Source: Polaromonas jejuensis NBRC 106434 (lineage in GTDB: Bacteria > Pseudomonadota > Gammaproteobacteria > Burkholderiales > Burkholderiaceae_C). From it: a stretch of 64,000 nucleotides of DNA. The first letter of the stretch is position 1; each line of letters begins with the position of its first letter. This document shows, in pieces, positions 42,557-51,528 of the stretch. The stretch is from the NCBI RefSeq assembly GCF_001598235.1, contig NZ_BCYO01000011.1:62001-126000 (forward strand), in the 5' to 3' direction. The notes below the pieces were generated by a model. That model worked only from the letters and a program-made list of their open reading frames with translations, had not been told where the DNA came from and ran no database searches. The position numbers and the translations under genes are program-made.

Positions 42557-43474
42557 TTAACGAGTGAAGACGTCCTTGCCGTGGACTTTGCCGCGGCGGG
42601 CACCATCGAGATGTGCCCGCATCAGAGACGCGGCGAGCACGAATTCGTGCTGGCTGATTGCATCGAGAATGCCCAAATGCTCCTGTGCTTGCGTTTGACG
42701 CGCACCGCGCTGCGACGCTTGCCGATACTCCACCAGCCGGCGAAGCTGATTGATCCGCTTGACGGACTGCAGGACGAAGCGATTGTTTGACCATTGCGCC
42801 AGCGTCTCGTGAAACCGGCTGTTGGCTTCGAACAGCTCAATGGCCGTCATGCTCTTGAAGCCGCCATCGACGATGCGTTGCTGCTCCCGGCGGAGCTCCT
42901 TCAGTTGAAGAGCGTCGAACCGGAATGAGGGACCGAGCAAGCCCATCGGTTCTACGGCCTGCCGGAACAGATAGCTCTCCTCATATGCCTCGGGCGAGTC
43001 AATCATCGAGCTGAAGCACCATCCGTGCCCCACGCGCTGCTCGATCCAGCCTTCTTCGCTGATGCGCGCCAGAACCTTGCGCAGGGTGCTGCGCGCAACA
43101 TCGAAGCGGCGCATCAGTTCAGCTTCCGTGACTTCATCGGGTAGCTTGCCTGCCTGGCGATCCTCGGCGATGGCGAGATACAGCGGATCGTCAGGAAGAC
43201 TCGAGAACCTGGCTGCCACCGCGCCCCAATCTTTGGCATCCTGTACCAGGAAGTAGCCACGGTTGAGATCCTGCTGCAGGACTCCAAGGCTGGACAAGTG
43301 CCGCAACGCCGCTTGCACCGGCGATCGGGAGGTCCCAATTTGCTCGGACAACTGCACCTCGGGCAAGTGCTCACCGGCCCGCCGCCCCTCCCGGCGCACA
43401 AGCGCGACAATTTCCCTGGCCACCTTGGTCTGCAGGGGGGTGAGTTCGCTGGGTGATGAAATGCGCATCAGCAT
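42557..43474 (-). CDS. GntR-family regulator with two winged-helix domains
   Basis: A 305-residue regulator. The first winged helix spans about residues 12-77 (EVQLSEQIGTSRSPVQAALR), and a second about 95-155 (EAELMRRFDVARSTLRKVLA, then GWIEQRVGHGWCF). A C-terminal all-helical FCD-type effector domain follows (ANSRFHETLAQWSNNRFVLQ). Classical GntR proteins have one winged helix per subunit. It lies 30 bases after the third Bug gene in the same direction and opposite the acnD operon, so it probably controls both in response to the substrate or a pathway intermediate. Confidence 0.88.
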   Translation of the reverse strand: MLMRISSPSELTPLQTKVAREIVALVRREGRRAGEHLPEVQLSEQIGTSRSPVQAALRHLSSLGVLQQDLNRGYFLVQDAKDWGAVAARFSSLPDDPLYLAIAEDRQAGKLPDEVTEAELMRRFDVARSTLRKVLARISEEGWIEQRVGHGWCFSSMIDSPEAYEESYLFRQAVEPMGLLGPSFRFDALQLKELRREQQRIVDGGFKSMTAIELFEANSRFHETLAQWSNNRFVLQSVKRINQLRRLVEYRQASQRGARQTQAQEHLGILDAISQHEFVLAASLMRAHLDGARRGKVHGKDVFTR

Positions 43475-43504
43475 AGTCTAGCCCGTCGCTGGTGTGGCGG
43501 TGAC

Positions 43505-44500
43505 TCAGTCAATCTTCATGTTGAACTGCTTGATAAGCTTGGACCAGCGCGCGTTCTCCTGGGCGATCAGCCGCGCAAAGTCCTGCTGGCTGGAGCCGAC
43601 CGGCTCGGTCATGCCGGATTGCAGCCTCTCACTGATCTCCGGCGTCTTGAGCGCGCCATTCGCTGCGAAGTTAAGCCGCGAAATTGCTTCTTGCGGCGTA
43701 CCCTTGGGAACAACCAAGCCGAACCAGGAAGCAAACTCATAGCCTTTCACGCCGCTCTCGGCCACCGTCGGAACGTTGGGGAGCGCCTTGGAACGCTTGC
43801 TGCCCGTCACCGCCAATGCCTTGAGCTTTCCGGCCTTTATGTGCGGAAGCGCCGCCAGAGGGAAGGCGACCACCAGGTTCGTCTCGCCGCCCAGGGCACC
43901 AATGATGGCCGGACTGCCGCCCCTGTAGGGAACGTGGGTTAAGTCAAGCTTGGCCATCGCCTTGAGCATCTCGCCGGCGAGGTGATTGGCGCTGCCATTG
44001 CCGGCTGTGCCATACGTGAACCGGCCGGGCTCCTTGCGGGCCAGCTCAAGCAATTCCTTCAATGTATTAACAGGAACCGTGGAGTTCGCGCAAATCACCA
44101 GGTCAATCGAAGCGAGCTGCGTTACAGGTTCGAACTGGCCGACAGTGAAACCCGGATTGGGATACAGGTACGGATTGAGTGCCATCGTGCCTTGATTGAC
44201 AAAAGTCACGGTGTAGCCATCGGGCGCGGCCTTGGCCCCGAGGGCGGTTCCGATGTTCCCCGCAGCGCCGCCGCGGTTATCGATGATGACCGGCTGTCCG
44301 AGCAGTTCCTGCATTTTCGTTTGGAGGGTCCGGCACACGGCATCCGCATCGCCCCCGGCGGGTTGCGGAACGATGAGAGTAATGAGCTTGGTGGGATAAC
44401 GGCCCTGCGCGCCGGCCACCAAGGGTAGAAGCCCGGCAAGCGCGGGCAGTGCCGCGCCGGACATGGCTTTGAGAAGGACTCTGCGGTCTATGGGGGACAT
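43505..44500 (-). CDS. Bug-family (TctC) solute-binding protein, divergent type
   Basis: A 331-residue periplasmic protein with a signal sequence starting SPIDRRVLLKAMSGAAL (a twin-Arg-like DRR start) and ending AGAQGRYP. Its Bug motifs are VPQPAGGDADAVCRTL, VIIDNRGGAAGNIGTALGAK, APDGYTVTFVNQGT, YGTAGNGSANHLAGEM. It is only distantly similar to the two tandem copies. It is transcribed away from acnD across a 107-base shared promoter region and with the downstream gntR gene. Confidence 0.92.
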   Translation of the reverse strand: MSPIDRRVLLKAMSGAALPALAGLLPLVAGAQGRYPTKLITLIVPQPAGGDADAVCRTLQTKMQELLGQPVIIDNRGGAAGNIGTALGAKAAPDGYTVTFVNQGTMALNPYLYPNPGFTVGQFEPVTQLASIDLVICANSTVPVNTLKELLELARKEPGRFTYGTAGNGSANHLAGEMLKAMAKLDLTHVPYRGGSPAIIGALGGETNLVVAFPLAALPHIKAGKLKALAVTGSKRSKALPNVPTVAESGVKGYEFASWFGLVVPKGTPQEAISRLNFAANGALKTPEISERLQSGMTEPVGSSQQDFARLIAQENARWSKLIKQFNMKID

Positions 44501-44536
44501 GGTGTTTCCAAAATTAAGTATGTCGATTGACGTTTG

Positions 44537-44554
44537 TTTTATCTGATCATAAAA
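44537..44554. promoter_or_regulatory. candidate operator between the Bug gene and acnD
   Basis: TTTTAT-CTGATC-ATAAAA is an AT-rich inverted repeat in the middle of the divergent promoter region. It is a plausible site for the GntR-type regulator encoded nearby; there is no direct evidence. Confidence 0.35.
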
Positions 44555-44607
44555 TTCAATTTAGAAAAGATCAACATTTACTTTCAGACGCCCTATCCGG
44601 ATAAACC

Positions 44608-47223
44608 ATGACATCCATCTCGCCCATTTCACTGCCCGGCTCCAGCCTTTCGTACTACGACGTTCAATCCGCGGTTGAAGCCGTGGTTCCGGGCGCATTC
44701 GCAAAGATGCCCTACGCGTCCCGGGTGTTCGCTGAGAACCTTTTGCGGAAAAGCACTGCGCAAGTCTTGAAGGACGGTTTGCCCGCAATCCTGATTGCAC
44801 TGGTCACACGAAGCCACGACAAGGATTTCCCCTTCTATCCAGCCCGCGTTGTGCTGCAGGATCTGCTGGGAACGCCGGCGCTGGTTGATTTGGCGGGGAT
44901 GCGCGATGCGGTTGCAGAAGCCGGCGGTGACCCGCGCCGAGTGAATCCTATCGTTCCAACGCAACTGGTCGTCGATCATTCGCTCAACGTTGAAGTGGCG
45001 GGCTCGGAAGCAGACGCCATGAGCAGGAACATGGAAACCGAGCAGCGGAAGAACGCTGAGCGTTTCGAGTTCCTCGCCTGGTGCAAGAAGGCTTTCACCA
45101 ATCTGGATGTCCTGATGCCAGGCAGCGGCATCCTTCACCAGATCAACATCGAGCGCATGTCTCCGGTGATTCAGGTGAACGAAGGCATTGCCTATCCGGA
45201 TACCCTGGTTGGTACCGACAGCCACACGACGATGATCGATGCCCTGGGCGTCGTGGGTTGGGGTGTCGGCGGCCTTGAGGCTGAGTCGGTCATGCTCGGC
45301 CGCGCCATCTGGATGCGCCTGCCCCAACTCGTAAGAGTGCAGCTTGATGGGAGCGTCCGCCCTGGCGTGCTCGCAACAGATGTGGTGCTTGCGCTGGCCG
45401 AGTTTTTGCGCGGGCAAAACGTCGTCGGCGCAATTCTTGAGTTTCACGGTCCCGGCGCCGCGGCCCTTCCACTGGCTGATCGGGCCACCATTTCGAACAT
45501 GGCACCGGAGTTCGGCGCCACGGCAGCAATGTTTGCCATCGACGAACGCACGCTCGACTACATGCTGTTGACGGGGCGTACCAGGGCTCAAGTTGACCTG
45601 ACCCGCGCCTACGCCAAGGCGCAAGGCCTGTGGGCCGATCAGTTCGCGCAAGCGCAGTTCGACCGCACGCTGGCGTTTGACCTGGGAATCGTCGTTCGAT
45701 CGTTAGCGGGACCCAGCGACCCGCATCAGCGAATTTCGCTGGCGAGCCTCAAAACCAAGGGTATTGCCCTGGAATCCCCGGATGTGCCGACAACCGGCCC
45801 GATACCCGATGGCGCCGTGCTGATTGCGGCCATCACGAGTTGCACCAACACGTCCAACCCACGCAGCATGATCGCCGCAGGGCTGTTGGCCCGTAAAGCC
45901 ATCGAACGAGGGCTGACACGCAAACCCTGGGTGAAAACGTCGTTGGCGCCCGGTTCCAAGGCTGTTGAACTGTACCTGGCTTCGGCGGGTCTGCTGGAAC
46001 CACTCAAGCAATTGGGCTTCGGAATCATCGGTTTCGGGTGCACATCGTGCAATGGCATGTCGGGCCCGCTGGCGCCGGCCATCGAAAGTGAAGTTCTTTC
46101 CCGCAAGGTGCATACCACCGCCGTCCTGTCTGGCAATAGAAATTTCGATGGCCGGGTACATCCCCATGTGAAGGAAGCGTTCCTGGCTTCGCCTGCGCTG
46201 GTCGTTGCCTACGCCATCGCAGGCTCCATCCGCGTCGATGTGGAGTCGGGAGTGTTGGCCACAGATTCGGAAGGCACAAACGTTCTGCTGTCGCAGCTGT
46301 GGCCTTCGGATGCCGAGATTGACGAGGCACTGCAGGCGAGCGTCAAGCCGGAACAGTTCACCAGCGTCTATGACCCGATGTTCCGGCGCGGCGCAGCCGA
46401 TGCGCCAGGGACGGAGGGAGACGTCCCGGTGCGGTTCGCCTGGCGGGAGGACAGCACATACATCCGCCGGCCGCCGTATTGGGAGGACGAGTTCACCTCG
46501 GTAGGAAATTTCGCGGGCTTGCGCCCGCTCGCTGTTCTCAGTGACAACGTGACCACCGACCACCTGTCACCCTCTGGAGCCATTCTTCCCGACAGCGCCG
46601 CTGGCGAGTTCCTGCAGTCGCGTGGAGTTGCACCAGTCGATTTCAACTCGTACGGCACCCGCCGAGGCAATCACGTTGCAGCAATTCGAGCTACTTTTGC
46701 CAACAACCGCTTGAAGAATGAAATGGCCGGCCGCGAAGGCTCGCTCACCTGCCTCCAACCCGAGGGCGTGGTGATGAGGCTTTTTGATGCCGCTGAGACC
46801 TATATGCAGCGAGGCCAGCCGCTCATCATCGTTGCCGGCAAGAACTACGGATCGGGGTCGTCACGGGATTGGGCCGCCAAGGGCGTGCGCCTGATCGGGG
46901 TCAAGGTTGTGGTTTGCGAGAACTTCGAGCGAATCCACCGCACGAATCTTGTGGGGATGGGCGTACTTCCACTTGAATTTCCCGCCGGGGTGACGCGCAA
47001 GTCCTTGGATATTGACGGCACCGAGACATTTGACGTCGAGGGCGTTGAAGGGGTGTCTCCTGGGCCGGACTCTCAGTTGACATTGGTCATTCATCGCACG
47101 AGTGGGTCCGTCGCGCGCGTTCCCGTCGTCTGCCGGATCGACACCGAAGAGGAGCGGCAGATATTTGCAGCCGGAGGTCTCCTGCAGCGCATTGAGATGG
47201 AGTTCATGAAGGCGGCGGTTTGA
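44608..47223 (+). CDS. acnD: AcnD-like aconitase / 2-methylisocitrate dehydratase
   Basis: An 871-residue iron-sulfur hydratase of the aconitase family. Cluster ligands are seen in ITSCTNTSNPRSM and GFGCTSCNGMSGP; substrate motifs include VGTDSHTTMIDALGVVGWGV, TISNMAPEFGATAAMF, LSGNRNFDGRVHPH and GKNYGSGSSRDWAAKG. Length and N-terminal pattern fit AcnD better than AcnA. AcnD normally dehydrates 2-methylcitrate together with PrpF, which is encoded two genes downstream. However, no prpB or prpC is nearby and the neighbours are tricarboxylate-type binding proteins, so the true substrate may be another tricarboxylic acid. Confidence 0.93.
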   Translation: MTSISPISLPGSSLSYYDVQSAVEAVVPGAFAKMPYASRVFAENLLRKSTAQVLKDGLPAILIALVTRSHDKDFPFYPARVVLQDLLGTPALVDLAGMRDAVAEAGGDPRRVNPIVPTQLVVDHSLNVEVAGSEADAMSRNMETEQRKNAERFEFLAWCKKAFTNLDVLMPGSGILHQINIERMSPVIQVNEGIAYPDTLVGTDSHTTMIDALGVVGWGVGGLEAESVMLGRAIWMRLPQLVRVQLDGSVRPGVLATDVVLALAEFLRGQNVVGAILEFHGPGAAALPLADRATISNMAPEFGATAAMFAIDERTLDYMLLTGRTRAQVDLTRAYAKAQGLWADQFAQAQFDRTLAFDLGIVVRSLAGPSDPHQRISLASLKTKGIALESPDVPTTGPIPDGAVLIAAITSCTNTSNPRSMIAAGLLARKAIERGLTRKPWVKTSLAPGSKAVELYLASAGLLEPLKQLGFGIIGFGCTSCNGMSGPLAPAIESEVLSRKVHTTAVLSGNRNFDGRVHPHVKEAFLASPALVVAYAIAGSIRVDVESGVLATDSEGTNVLLSQLWPSDAEIDEALQASVKPEQFTSVYDPMFRRGAADAPGTEGDVPVRFAWREDSTYIRRPPYWEDEFTSVGNFAGLRPLAVLSDNVTTDHLSPSGAILPDSAAGEFLQSRGVAPVDFNSYGTRRGNHVAAIRATFANNRLKNEMAGREGSLTCLQPEGVVMRLFDAAETYMQRGQPLIIVAGKNYGSGSSRDWAAKGVRLIGVKVVVCENFERIHRTNLVGMGVLPLEFPAGVTRKSLDIDGTETFDVEGVEGVSPGPDSQLTLVIHRTSGSVARVPVVCRIDTEEERQIFAAGGLLQRIEMEFMKAAV

Positions 47224-48290
47224 TGGCTGGTTCTTGCTATCGCTGGTTTGCGTATGTCGGTTGTCGAACCACGCGTGAACGCAATGCCCGCGGAAAGGGA
47301 CTGTCCGTCTATGGTGTTCATGCAGATGGCCAGTGGGAACTGGTTCAGCAAGTAGAAGGCTTAGTCAATCCTTCTTTTCTGTGCCTGGCACACTCGGAGA
47401 GCGCTATCTATGCCGTTCATGGAGATCAAAGCCATGTCAGTTCTTTCGACGTCGACGCGCGCGAAGGCACAGTGCGCCAAACCAGCGAGCAGGACGTTGG
47501 CGGGAATAACCCGGTTCACCTGGCGCTCTCCCGGTCGCAACGGTGGCTTCTTGTCGCCAACTACGCGACCGGCAATGTTGTGTCGCTCCCCGTTCAGCCT
47601 GACGGCGCCCTGGGTCGGCTGGCCAGCTCGCTGAGTCTGCCAGGGATCCCTGGCCCGCACCTCCAGCAAAAGGGAGCTCACCCACATCAGATCTGTGTGG
47701 ACCTCATGGGCCGATGGCTCTTTGTTCCTGATAAGGGCCTGGACAAGGTGTTCACCTTATCCCTGCACGAAGGAACGGGTGAGCTCAAACTTGTCAGCAA
47801 ATTGGGACATCCGCCGGGCACTGGTCCGCGCCACATGGTGATGCACCCGAGACTGCCAAGAACCTACGTAGTGGGCGAGCTGGACCGCACGGTTGCCACC
47901 TGCCGGCTCAACCCCGCGACTGGCGAACTCGATCTGCTGAGCACAACACGTACCGTGCCTCCCGGTGTCGAGTCTGGTTCAGCCGCAGGCATCATCATCA
48001 CAGGCAAGGGGCAGTCTTTGCATGTTTCCAATCGGGGCCACGACAGTGTTGCATCCTTTCCCGTCAATGCAGACACAGGCGCATTGCTTGACCCTATGTG
48101 GGCACCGACGGGTGGTGCTACTCCCCGCTTCATAAGTGGCACACCAGACGGCGATTTTCTGCTGGCGGCCAACGAGGACGCCGACAACCTGGCGATTGCG
48201 CGACTGGACGCCAATCACCCAGCACCGCTGACGTTTCAACCATTCATCCAAACCGAAAGCCCGGTTTGCGTTATTTTCAAGAAAGCATAG
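47223..48290 (+). CDS. lactonase-family beta-propeller protein
   Basis: A 355-residue protein of the 6-phosphogluconolactonase/muconate-cycloisomerase-like seven-bladed propeller family. Repeating blade patterns include NPVHLALSRSQRWLLVANY, GAHPHQICVDLMGRWLFVPD, GTGPRHMVMHPRLPRTYVV and SLHVSNRGHDSVASF. There is no signal peptide, so it acts in the cytoplasm. It is coupled to acnD (TGATG) and followed two bases later by prpF. In this setting it may open a lactone of a tricarboxylic acid such as an isocitrate lactone; that is inference. Confidence 0.88.
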   Translation: MAGSCYRWFAYVGCRTTRERNARGKGLSVYGVHADGQWELVQQVEGLVNPSFLCLAHSESAIYAVHGDQSHVSSFDVDAREGTVRQTSEQDVGGNNPVHLALSRSQRWLLVANYATGNVVSLPVQPDGALGRLASSLSLPGIPGPHLQQKGAHPHQICVDLMGRWLFVPDKGLDKVFTLSLHEGTGELKLVSKLGHPPGTGPRHMVMHPRLPRTYVVGELDRTVATCRLNPATGELDLLSTTRTVPPGVESGSAAGIIITGKGQSLHVSNRGHDSVASFPVNADTGALLDPMWAPTGGATPRFISGTPDGDFLLAANEDADNLAIARLDANHPAPLTFQPFIQTESPVCVIFKKA

Positions 48291-48292
48291 CA

Positions 48293-49474
48293 ATGAAGTC
48301 ACAGAGACAAATCGGAATTAAAGCCACCTACATGCGGGGGGGCACCAGCAAGGGCGTTTTCTTCGTTCCAGAGGACCTGCCTGCTTCGGCTCAAAAAGAT
48401 GTCAAGTTACGTGACGCCATCCTGCTGCGAGTCATAGGAAGCCCGGACCCCTACGTCAAACAAATTGACGGGATGGGCGGCGCTACATCCAGCACCAGCA
48501 AAGTCGTCCTGGTCAGCCCAAGCACCCGGCCGGACTGCGACGTGGACTATTTGTTTGGGGCTGTGTCAATCGATACGCCCGTGGTGGACTGGAGCGGAAA
48601 CTGCGGCAACCTGACCTCGGCCGTGGGCCCCTTTGCGATTGCCCGCGGACTCGTAGCGGCGCCTCAAGACGGTGGTGTGGCCGTCGTTCGGATTTGGCAA
48701 GCCAACATCGGAAAAAAGATTGTGGCCCACGTGCCAATAGCTGGCGGTGAGGTCCAGGAAGTGGGTGATTTCGAGTTGGACGGCGTGACATTTCCCGCCG
48801 CCGAGATCAAGCTGGAGTTTCTCGACCCCGGCGCCGATGAGGACAGTGAAGGCGGCGCCATGTTCCCGACGGGCCACATGATTGACCGGGTTGAGATTCC
48901 CGGCGTCGGCACAATCGAAGCAACACTGATCAACGCGGGCAATCCCACCATCTTCATTGATGCCGCGACTGTGGGTTTGAAAGGCAACGAGCTGCAGGAT
49001 GCGGTCAACTCAGATGCAGAGTTTCTGGCTCGTTGCGAAGCGATCCGTTCGCAATGCGCGGTCGCGATGGGTTTGTCGGCTACAGCAGAAGAGGCAACTG
49101 CGAAGCGGCCTCACACACCCAAGCTTGCATTCGTCAGCAAGCCACTTGACTACATTGCTTCGAGTGGTAAATCCGTCGCCGCGATAGACATCGACATCCT
49201 GGCACGAATCATGTCTATGGGTAAGCTACACCACGCTATGACCGGAACGGGCGCCGTGGCGATTGCCGTCGCGGCCTCAATTCCCGGCACGCTCGTCAGC
49301 CGGAGCTTGCCAGCGGGTTCCTTGCCTGTGGTGCGCTTCGGTCATCCTTCTGGAACGCTGTCGGTAGGCGCCACGGCTGAGAAGGTTCAGGGCGCCTGGA
49401 CAGTCACGAAAGCCATCATGAGTCGTAGCGCTCGCCGTCTGATGGACGGCCAGGTGTTCGTGCCTGAGTCGTGA
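48293..49474 (+). CDS. prpF: PrpF-family isomerase
   Basis: A 393-residue protein of the PrpF/DUF453 family (diaminopimelate epimerase-like fold). YMRGGTSKGVFF at the N-terminus, DGMGGATSSTSKV, WSGNCGNLTSAVGPFAI and KLHHAMTGTGAVAIAVAA are family hallmarks. PrpF moves a double bond in trans-aconitate-type acids and supports AcnD; relatives include aconitate isomerase and oxalomesaconate tautomerase. It is the last gene of the acnD operon. Confidence 0.93.
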   Translation: MKSQRQIGIKATYMRGGTSKGVFFVPEDLPASAQKDVKLRDAILLRVIGSPDPYVKQIDGMGGATSSTSKVVLVSPSTRPDCDVDYLFGAVSIDTPVVDWSGNCGNLTSAVGPFAIARGLVAAPQDGGVAVVRIWQANIGKKIVAHVPIAGGEVQEVGDFELDGVTFPAAEIKLEFLDPGADEDSEGGAMFPTGHMIDRVEIPGVGTIEATLINAGNPTIFIDAATVGLKGNELQDAVNSDAEFLARCEAIRSQCAVAMGLSATAEEATAKRPHTPKLAFVSKPLDYIASSGKSVAAIDIDILARIMSMGKLHHAMTGTGAVAIAVAASIPGTLVSRSLPAGSLPVVRFGHPSGTLSVGATAEKVQGAWTVTKAIMSRSARRLMDGQVFVPES

Positions 49475-49520
49475 GTCACGCTGGAGTCTAGACGATTGGG
49501 ATATGCGCTCTGGCCGGAAC

Positions 49521-49558
49521 CCCATTGGTAGGGCGGCAGGAGCCGCCCTACCAATGGG
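49521..49558. terminator. perfect 17-base hairpin after prpF
   Basis: CCCATTGGTAGGGCGGC, a four-base loop AGGA, and the exact complement. No T-run follows. It may be a Rho-independent-like stop of the island operon or a mobile palindromic element; it lies 46 bases after prpF. Confidence 0.6.
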
Positions 49559-49607
49559 CCGCGCACAGCGCGGTTGCCTGTCAAGACAAGGGGCTCATAT
49601 TCTTGCA

Positions 49608-49737
49608 GCGTTACGGCTTAACCCTCATCACTGCCGTGCCGCATGTGCTGGGCGCCTTGCTCATGACGGCGGTGGGCGTTAAAACAGCTATGTTTTCTAT
49701 AGCGATTTATGCAGTCTGGACGCAGGCTACAGACTGA
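49608..49737 (+). pseudogene. diverged copy of the crcB 3' end
   Basis: The stretch 49608-49703 aligns without gaps to 38722-38817 of crcB with 14 differences by hand count. It encodes RYGLTLITAVPHVLGALLM against RYGLALFTALLHVLGALLM, and it also contains the GCTATGTTTTCTATAGC repeat. The rest of crcB is absent here. It forms the right border of the accessory island. Confidence 0.8.
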
Positions 49738-49772
49738 TTTCCATCAAAAACCCAAGCACAAACCCTTCAGGA

Positions 49773-50858
49773 CTACACCTGCGGCACCCCACACACCAGA
49801 TCGCCCGCATCGTTGCCCACCACGGCGCGCTCGTTTTTGGCCTGCGCCACTTCCATGTCGCGCGGCAGCACCACGCCGTTTTTCACGGCCAGCACTTCCG
49901 CCATCACACTGACGGCGATTTCCGGCGGGGTCTTGCTGCCTATGTAAATGCCGATGGGACCGCGCAGCCGGGCGAGCGATTCCTCGGTCTGCTCGAAATA
50001 CTCGATCATGCGGGCATGGCGCGCGTCATTGTTGCGGCGTGAGCCGATGGCGCCCACATAGAAAGCCTCGGTCTTGAGCGCTTCGAGCAGGGCCAGGTCA
50101 TCGAGCTTGGGGTCATGCGTGAGCGCAATCACGCAGCTGCGCCGGTCCGGCTTGAAGGCGATGACCACGTCGTCCGGCATATCCCTGAGCACGGTGGCGC
50201 CCGCCACCGACCAGGCGCTGCGGTACTCTTCGCGCGGGTCGCACACCGTGACGGCAAAACCGCTGAACAAGGCCATGGTGGCCAGGTATTCGGTCAACTG
50301 GCCCGCGCCGATCAGCAGCATGCGGTATTCGGGGCCAAAGGTGTTGACGAGTTCGGTGGCCGAGAGGCTGAGCATGGCCGGTGCCGAGGCCTGCGCGATC
50401 GTCACCGCGCCGTCTAGCAGGTGCACATGGCGCTGCATCAGCTGCCCGGCTTCGAGGGCCGTCACCAGCTGTGCCAGGGCCGTGGCCTCGGGGTCGTACT
50501 CCAGCAACAGCTCCAGCGTGCCGCCGCAGGGCAGGCCGAAGCGGTGTGCTTCGTCGGCGGTGACACCATATTTGACAAACGCGGGCGGGCCCGACGGGAT
50601 TTCCTTGCTCCCGGCCTGGCCGCTGCCCTGGGCGGGCTGCGACGCATAGGCTTGCGTGTGCCGGTAAATCAGGTCGTCTTCAATGCAGCCGCCGGATACC
50701 GAACCGACGACAGCGCCGTCTTCGCACAGCGCCATGATGGAGCCGACCGGCCGCGGCGACGAGCCCCAGGTGCGCACCACCGTGGCCAGCAAAGCGCGTT
50801 TGCCCGCCGTACGCCAGTCGCGCAGCGTGCGCAGCACCATGACATCAAGGTTTTCCAT
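49773..50858 (-). CDS. XdhC/CoxI-family molybdoenzyme maturation protein
   Basis: This 361-residue protein has an N-terminal XdhC_CoxI domain (TWGSSPRPVGSIMALCEDG, GSVSGGCIEDDLI with a conserved Cys) and a C-terminal Rossmann domain (YRMLLIGAGQLTEYLATMAL, VCDPREEYR). XdhC-type proteins insert sulfurated molybdenum cofactor into xanthine-dehydrogenase-family enzymes. It is the last gene of the cox cluster, 33 bases after coxG, in the position called coxF or coxI elsewhere. Confidence 0.92.
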   Translation of the reverse strand: MENLDVMVLRTLRDWRTAGKRALLATVVRTWGSSPRPVGSIMALCEDGAVVGSVSGGCIEDDLIYRHTQAYASQPAQGSGQAGSKEIPSGPPAFVKYGVTADEAHRFGLPCGGTLELLLEYDPEATALAQLVTALEAGQLMQRHVHLLDGAVTIAQASAPAMLSLSATELVNTFGPEYRMLLIGAGQLTEYLATMALFSGFAVTVCDPREEYRSAWSVAGATVLRDMPDDVVIAFKPDRRSCVIALTHDPKLDDLALLEALKTEAFYVGAIGSRRNNDARHARMIEYFEQTEESLARLRGPIGIYIGSKTPPEIAVSVMAEVLAVKNGVVLPRDMEVAQAKNERAVVGNDAGDLVCGVPQV

Positions 50859-50891
50859 CAGCTTTCCTTTCCGCCGGCCCTTGCAGACGCA

Positions 50892-51476
50892 TCAGCTTGC
50901 CAGCCATACCACCAGCGCCAGCGCCGCGGCGCCGGCAATCCAGACCCACATCGGAACACCCTGACTCCGAGCGCCAGCCTCCGGTTCCGTCTCCACCTCA
51001 CCCTTCACCATTTTGGCGGCATAGCTCTCGGGATGCTGGCGCTGCATTTCTTCGTCAAAGCGCTTGAAAAAATCCTCCGCCATGGACTTGGCGGCGCCGT
51101 CAATCAGCCGCTGCCCGAGCTGCGCGACCTTGCCGCCGACCGAGGCATGCACGGTGTACGACAGCTCGCAGCCATCCTCATTGGGCAGCAGCCTGACCTC
51201 GGCGCTGCCTTTTCCGAAACCGGCGGGGCCACCCTGCCCGTCAAACGACAGCTTGTAGCTGGCCGGCGGGTTGATGTCGCTGAGCGCAATCTTGCCGGAG
51301 AACTTGGCCGAGACCGGCCCGATTTTCAGCGCCATGCCGATGGCGTACTGGTTCTCACCGACGGCCTCCACCTTGTCGCAGCCCGGTATGCAGGTTTTCA
51401 GCACCGCCGGGTCGTTCAGCGCATCCCAGGCTTGCTGCTGGGTCACGGCCAGTTCACGGCTTGCTTGCATGTCCAT
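50892..51476 (-). CDS. coxG: CoxG-family carbon monoxide dehydrogenase accessory protein
   Basis: A 194-residue SRPBCC-fold protein (DPAVLKTCIPGCDKVEAVGE, FSGKIALSDINPPASYKL) with a C-terminal membrane anchor (VPMWVWIAGAAALALVVWLA). CoxG is thought to recruit CO dehydrogenase to the inner membrane. It lies between coxE and the XdhC-like gene. Confidence 0.93.
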   Translation of the reverse strand: MDMQASRELAVTQQQAWDALNDPAVLKTCIPGCDKVEAVGENQYAIGMALKIGPVSAKFSGKIALSDINPPASYKLSFDGQGGPAGFGKGSAEVRLLPNEDGCELSYTVHASVGGKVAQLGQRLIDGAAKSMAEDFFKRFDEEMQRQHPESYAAKMVKGEVETEPEAGARSQGVPMWVWIAGAAALALVVWLAS

Positions 51477-51528
51477 GGCGCTGTCCTTTTTTCATTTTCG
51501 GTTAATGGGGAGTTGGGGAGTTGCAGGC

